Part shown: positions 60,698 to 64,000 of the stretch, one piece after another
Position numbering within the stretch: position 1 is the stretch's first letter
Layout: every line of letters begins with the position of its first letter
NCBI GenBank assembly: GCA_041601945.1
Contig: JBFIHG010000001.1
Location: forward strand, 1-64,000
From: JBFJKD01 sp041601945
Lineage (GTDB): Bacteria; Pseudomonadota; Gammaproteobacteria; Pseudomonadales; Porticoccaceae
Length of the DNA stretch: 64,000 nucleotides
Direction of reading: 5' to 3'
Notes under the pieces: model-generated
Told to the model about the DNA's origin: nothing
Seen by the model: the letters and a program-made list of their open reading frames with translations, nothing else
The model's database searches: none
Made by a program: the position numbers and the translations under genes

Positions 60698-62926
60698 GTG
60701 TTTAGTGAGTGGTTTGTCAGTTGTCCCAGGGGCCTGGAAGGCTTGCTGGGAGACGAGTTAGCTCAGCTGGGTCTGCACAGCCGGCGCGAAACGGTGGCTG
60801 GCGTGGCGCTGCAGTGCACGCTACGGGATGCCTATGGGGTCTGCTTATGGTCGCGCCTGGCGAACCGCGTGTTATTGCGTCTGACGACGTTTTCGGTGGC
60901 CAGCGCGGACGACATTTACGCGGGAGTTTCCGCCGTGAACTGGAGTGAGCACTTCGCTGCTGACGCCACGTTTGTAGTCGATTTTGTCGGCACTGGCGCC
61001 GGAATCGATAATAGCCATTACGGTGCATTGCGGGTCAAGGATGCGGTTATTGATTACTTTCGTCGTACCACGGGGGAGCGACCAAGCATCGAGCAACAGA
61101 CCCCGGATATTCGGCTCAACGTGCGGCTTGCTCAGGGTATGGCGACCCTGAGCCTGGATTTTTCAGGTGACAGTCTGCACCGGCGTAATTATCGAGTAGA
61201 GGGTATGTCGGCGCCGCTCAAGGAAAATCTGGCGGCGGCGATACTGATCCGCGCCGGATGGCCTGCGATCGCCGCCAGTGGCGGCGCGTTGATCGACCCC
61301 ATGTGCGGCAGTGGCACACTGTTGATTGAGGCGGGACTGATGGCGGCGGATATCGCGCCTGGGTTACTGCGTACGCGTTTTGGGTTTTTGCGCTGGCACC
61401 GTCATGAATCCGCCTGTTGGCAGGAATTACTGGTCGAGGCCGAAGCGCGAAAGAGTGCAGGGTTGGCAAAATTGCAGCACCTGCAAGATGCGGCAGCGCC
61501 GCAGGTCGCCACCCGTATCTGGGGCTTCGATTGGGACAGCAACGCGGTGCTGGCCAGCGCGGCGAATATTGCGCGGGCCGGGCTGGAGAATATTATCGAG
61601 GTGCGTCACGGTGCTGCCGCTGCATTGCGCAACCCCATCCCGGACGGCCTTCCTGGACTGGTGGTGACTAATCCGCCCTATGGGCTGCGCCTGGGAGAAG
61701 AAGAAGGGCTGCGGGGCTTATATCGGCAACTGGGCGTGGCGTTAAAAAACCATTTTGGAGGATGGCGTGCAGCCGTGTTCACCGGCAACAGCACACTGGG
61801 TTTTGAACTGGGTCTGCGGCGAGATAAGCGCTATAAACTGTTTAACGGTACCATCGCCAGCGAATTATCGTTATTTGATATCCGGGAGCACACGGCGCGT
61901 AACGACGCACCGAAGATGCGGGAGGCAAAGCCGTCTGAGCCACTAACCTCTGGTGCGCAAATGTTGGCCAATCGGTTGCGCAAAAATCAACGTAAGTTGG
62001 CACCCTGGTTAAAGCGTACGCAAACGACCTGTTATCGCCTGTACGACGCCGACTTGCCGGAGTATGCGGTGGCGATCGACTGCTATGGTGAGCACGTTCA
62101 CGTGCAGGAATATCAGGCGCCAACGTCAATTGACGAGGATGCCGCACGACGACATTTACGGGAAGTGCGTGCCGCCGTGAACAACGTGCTCGCGCCCCAG
62201 GGGCAGGAAGTGTTTTACAAGCAACGGCGGCGGCAACGTCATAGCGAGCAGTATCAGCGGGCACAAAGCACCGGGGCTGGCGTTTATACGATTGCCGAAA
62301 ACGATGCTGCGCTGGAAGTGAATCTCAGCGACTATATAGACACCGGGCTGTTTCTGGACCATCGACCGGTACGCCGACTAATTGCCGAGCAGTGCACCTT
62401 GCGCCACGGGCAGCAAAAGCAGGTGCGCTTTCTGAATCTATTCTGTTATACCGCAACCGCTACCGTGCAGGCAGCCCTGACCGGTGCGCAGCACAGTTTG
62501 AGCGTGGATATGTCCAATGCCTATCTGGAGTGGGCGCAACGTAATTTTGCGTTGAACGACCTCGACCCGCAGGCGCATCAACTGCTGCGCGCAGACTGCA
62601 TCGCGTGGCTGGGCGCAGCGACCGGCGAGTACGATATTATTCTGCTGGATCCACCCACGTTTTCCAATTCAAAAAAAATGGCGGGTGTACTGGATATACA
62701 AAAGGATCACGCCGCATTACTTGGGCAGGCGATGGGGTTGCTTGCCGACGATGGTGTGCTGGTGTTTTCCAATAATTTTCGTCACTTCAAAATGGATCCG
62801 ACCGTGGTGGAGACATTTCAGGTTGAGGACGTGACGGCGGCAACCATCGATAAGGATTTCGAACGCAATCCTCGCATTCACAATTGCTGGTTGCTCACCC
62901 ACGGTAAATCCGATGTCCGCGAATAA
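60698..62926 (+). CDS. rlmL: Bifunctional 23S rRNA methyltransferase RlmKL
   Basis: RlmKL methylates 23S rRNA at G2445 (RlmL part) and G2069 (RlmK part). The protein has 742 residues from the GTG at 60698, which has AGGTGAT at ideal spacing; a GTG at 60686 is in frame. It opens with FSEWFVSCPRGLEGLLGDEL and a THUMP domain, then the RlmL domain (DPMCGSGTLLIEAGLMAADI and TNPPYGLR), and then RlmK (RFLNLFCYTATATVQAALTG and LLDPPTFSNSKKM). Both catalytic halves are intact. It overlaps the following glutaredoxin-like gene by 14 bases. Confidence 0.96.
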   Translation: MFSEWFVSCPRGLEGLLGDELAQLGLHSRRETVAGVALQCTLRDAYGVCLWSRLANRVLLRLTTFSVASADDIYAGVSAVNWSEHFAADATFVVDFVGTGAGIDNSHYGALRVKDAVIDYFRRTTGERPSIEQQTPDIRLNVRLAQGMATLSLDFSGDSLHRRNYRVEGMSAPLKENLAAAILIRAGWPAIAASGGALIDPMCGSGTLLIEAGLMAADIAPGLLRTRFGFLRWHRHESACWQELLVEAEARKSAGLAKLQHLQDAAAPQVATRIWGFDWDSNAVLASAANIARAGLENIIEVRHGAAAALRNPIPDGLPGLVVTNPPYGLRLGEEEGLRGLYRQLGVALKNHFGGWRAAVFTGNSTLGFELGLRRDKRYKLFNGTIASELSLFDIREHTARNDAPKMREAKPSEPLTSGAQMLANRLRKNQRKLAPWLKRTQTTCYRLYDADLPEYAVAIDCYGEHVHVQEYQAPTSIDEDAARRHLREVRAAVNNVLAPQGQEVFYKQRRRQRHSEQYQRAQSTGAGVYTIAENDAALEVNLSDYIDTGLFLDHRPVRRLIAEQCTLRHGQQKQVRFLNLFCYTATATVQAALTGAQHSLSVDMSNAYLEWAQRNFALNDLDPQAHQLLRADCIAWLGAATGEYDIILLDPPTFSNSKKMAGVLDIQKDHAALLGQAMGLLADDGVLVFSNNFRHFKMDPTVVETFQVEDVTAATIDKDFERNPRIHNCWLLTHGKSDVRE

Positions 62927-63173
62927 CGTGTTGAGGTTATACAGCGGCAGCGACTGCCACCTGTGCGAGCAGGCGCAAGCGCTTCTTTATCCCTTGATTG
63001 ATGAGCAGAGTTGGCGTTTGCAGATTATTGTAATCGATGGGGATGATGCCCTTGTGCAGCGCTATGGCACGCGTATTCCGGTGGTGGTCACTCCGGATGG
63101 TCGGGAGAAGGGCTGGCCCTTTTCCGTCGGCCAGGTGCGGCGGCTAATGTTGGAGAACCCGGACACGCTTTAA
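62913..63173 (+). CDS. Glutaredoxin family protein
   Basis: This 86-residue thioredoxin-fold protein has the redox motif C16-H-L-C19 in YSGSDCHLCEQAQALL, and the cis-proline loop in RIPVVVTPDG. It is of the DUF836/glutaredoxin-like type. Its start overlaps rlmKL by 14 bases, so it is translationally coupled. It is convergent with the hydrolase at 63224. The partner is unknown. Confidence 0.88.
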   Translation: MSANNVLRLYSGSDCHLCEQAQALLYPLIDEQSWRLQIIVIDGDDALVQRYGTRIPVVVTPDGREKGWPFSVGQVRRLMLENPDTL

Positions 63174-63223
63174 GTGCACGTGCGCTCTTATACGCAGCTT
63201 CGCGGTTGTACCGATTCCCACAA

Positions 63224-64000
63224 TTACAGGTGTTGTATAAACCAGTCCCGGGCGGCGCCGCTGGATTGGGCGAAGCCGGCCACATAGGCATCGAAATGTC
63301 CGCCCGGCAGCAGGGCTAATTTCTTAGGCTCAAGAGCCTGATTAAAAGCCGCCAGCGCTTCGTCGGCGACGGTTAAGTGATCGTCCCGCGCGACCACCAT
63401 CAGTAACGGGGTTGGGCTGATGGCGGGAATATAGGTTCCCGGTTCGTATTCGGAGAACATTTCCACCGAACGTAATGTCACTTCGTTGCGCCAGGTCGGC
63501 GCCCGACTGGCCCCGGTAGTGGTCATCCATTGCCAGGAGTCCGCCGTAGGCAGAGCGCAGGGTTGCAGAGGATCCTCGCAGACCACCGGGATCATCGCCG
63601 GTGCGCCGCCGGCGTAACGTTGGCGACGATCCTCGTCAAACAGGGCGCGGGTGGGAGCTAACATATCGGCGCGGATCAGGCGCCGCACATTGCGTAAACC
63701 GCTTATCAGAGGCACCTGTGAAACGACGCACTTTACACGGCGATCGATGGCGCCAACCACCAGCACATGCGCACCGCTGTAGCTCGAACCCCAAATGCCG
63801 ATACGCCTGTCATCCACCTGAGGCAGACTGCCCACATACGTGATGGCATCCCGATAGTCCTGTACCTGTTGCCACGGATCAATCTCCTGCCGGGGCTCCC
63901 CCTCACTGGCACCTAAATTGCGATTGTCGTACACCAGCACGGCAAAGCCTGCGGTGCTGAACACGTCGGCGTAGGCGTCCAGGTACATTTCCTTCACCGC
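63224..64000 (-). CDS. Alpha/beta hydrolase, C-terminal part (start outside window)
   Basis: This is an alpha/beta hydrolase whose frame is still open at base 64000, so the start lies beyond the window. About 258 residues are visible. The nucleophile elbow is in RIGIWGSSYSGAHVLVVGAI (GxSxSG), preceded by VLVYDNRNLGASEGEPRQEI, a dienelactone-hydrolase/acyl-peptidase-like strand. DDHLTVADEAL and LLPGGHFDAYV supply the late Asp and His of the triad. The substrate is unknown. Confidence 0.87.
   Translation of the reverse strand, partial: AVKEMYLDAYADVFSTAGFAVLVYDNRNLGASEGEPRQEIDPWQQVQDYRDAITYVGSLPQVDDRRIGIWGSSYSGAHVLVVGAIDRRVKCVVSQVPLISGLRNVRRLIRADMLAPTRALFDEDRRQRYAGGAPAMIPVVCEDPLQPCALPTADSWQWMTTTGASRAPTWRNEVTLRSVEMFSEYEPGTYIPAISPTPLLMVVARDDHLTVADEALAAFNQALEPKKLALLPGGHFDAYVAGFAQSSGAARDWFIQHL

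Noticed and set aside
1..64000. Mobile elements, prophage, CRISPR array or defence island
   Set aside because: I saw no transposase, integrase, terminal repeats, regularly spaced repeats or cas/restriction genes; gene content is core metabolism and housekeeping.

Overview
This window is a stretch of ordinary gammaproteobacterial chromosome. Moderately GC-rich coding DNA carries about 70 protein genes and two tRNA genes. I see no insertion sequence, prophage, CRISPR array or plasmid function. The marker blocks point to a Pseudomonas/Cellvibrio-like gammaproteobacterium: rpoE-rseA-rseB-rseC-mucD-lepA-lepB-DUF4845-rnc-era-recO-acpS, cysM-relA-mazG, adk-tsaB, ccoNOQP-ccoGHIS, rmf next to rlmKL, and a mucD-type DegP rather than an enteric rseP-linked layout. 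I cannot name the genus from sequence alone.

Layout. Bases 1-909: the end of argG. 1-10.7 kb: a complete cbb3 oxidase locus (ccoNOQP, ccoGHIS, a TauE/SafE-type membrane protein and a Yip1-family membrane protein). The ccoN and Yip1 genes each have a FNR/Anr-like box placed for anaerobic or microaerobic activation. 10.7-15.1 kb: glyoxalase I, a PGPGW membrane protein, then ygfZ divergent from sdhE-ygfX, and nadB. This is a flavin and Fe-S enzyme maturation neighbourhood. 15.3-19.7 kb: the sigma-E envelope-stress operon with two good sigma-E promoter matches, one before rpoE and one in the unusually long rpoE-rseA gap. 19.8-25.5 kb: lepA, lepB, DUF4845, rnc, era, recO, acpS. 25.7-30.5 kb: cysM, relA, mazG, adk. 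30.5-31.8 kb: an AT-rich leader and a lysine/alanine-rich histone-H1-like (AlgP-like) gene between two intrinsic terminators.

31.8-35.6 kb: tsaB, uppP, a beta-hydroxyacid dehydrogenase and an M18 aminopeptidase. 35.6-39.9 kb: an accessory-looking set of SDR, LLM-flavin and zinc-MDR oxidoreductases plus a polytopic membrane protein. 39.9-40.7 kb: queD, then a tRNA-Val/tRNA-Asp pair behind a strong sigma-70 promoter. 40.9-46.6 kb: nadK, rhomboid protease, YeaC, DUF2797 and pepN. 46.7-51.4 kb: a possible 34-residue small protein, a class II amidotransferase, rimK with an AstE/AspA-type zinc hydrolase, a rhodanese and tas. 51.4-58.9 kb, minus strand: a MoxR-DUF58-DUF4381-BatA-BatB/TPR-BatD operon ending in a hotdog thioesterase. 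59.2-64 kb: pyrD, rmf, rlmKL, a glutaredoxin-like protein and the C-terminal part of an alpha/beta hydrolase.

I found no convincing new multi-gene system. The points most worth a second look are the independent sigma-E promoter for the anti-sigma gene, the paired FNR boxes, the GIY-YIG-like segment in the DUF2797 protein, the RimK/zinc-hydrolase pair, the histone-like gene with its leader inverted repeat, the BatB-TPR protein in the MoxR operon, and the hairpin cluster between pyrD and rmf.
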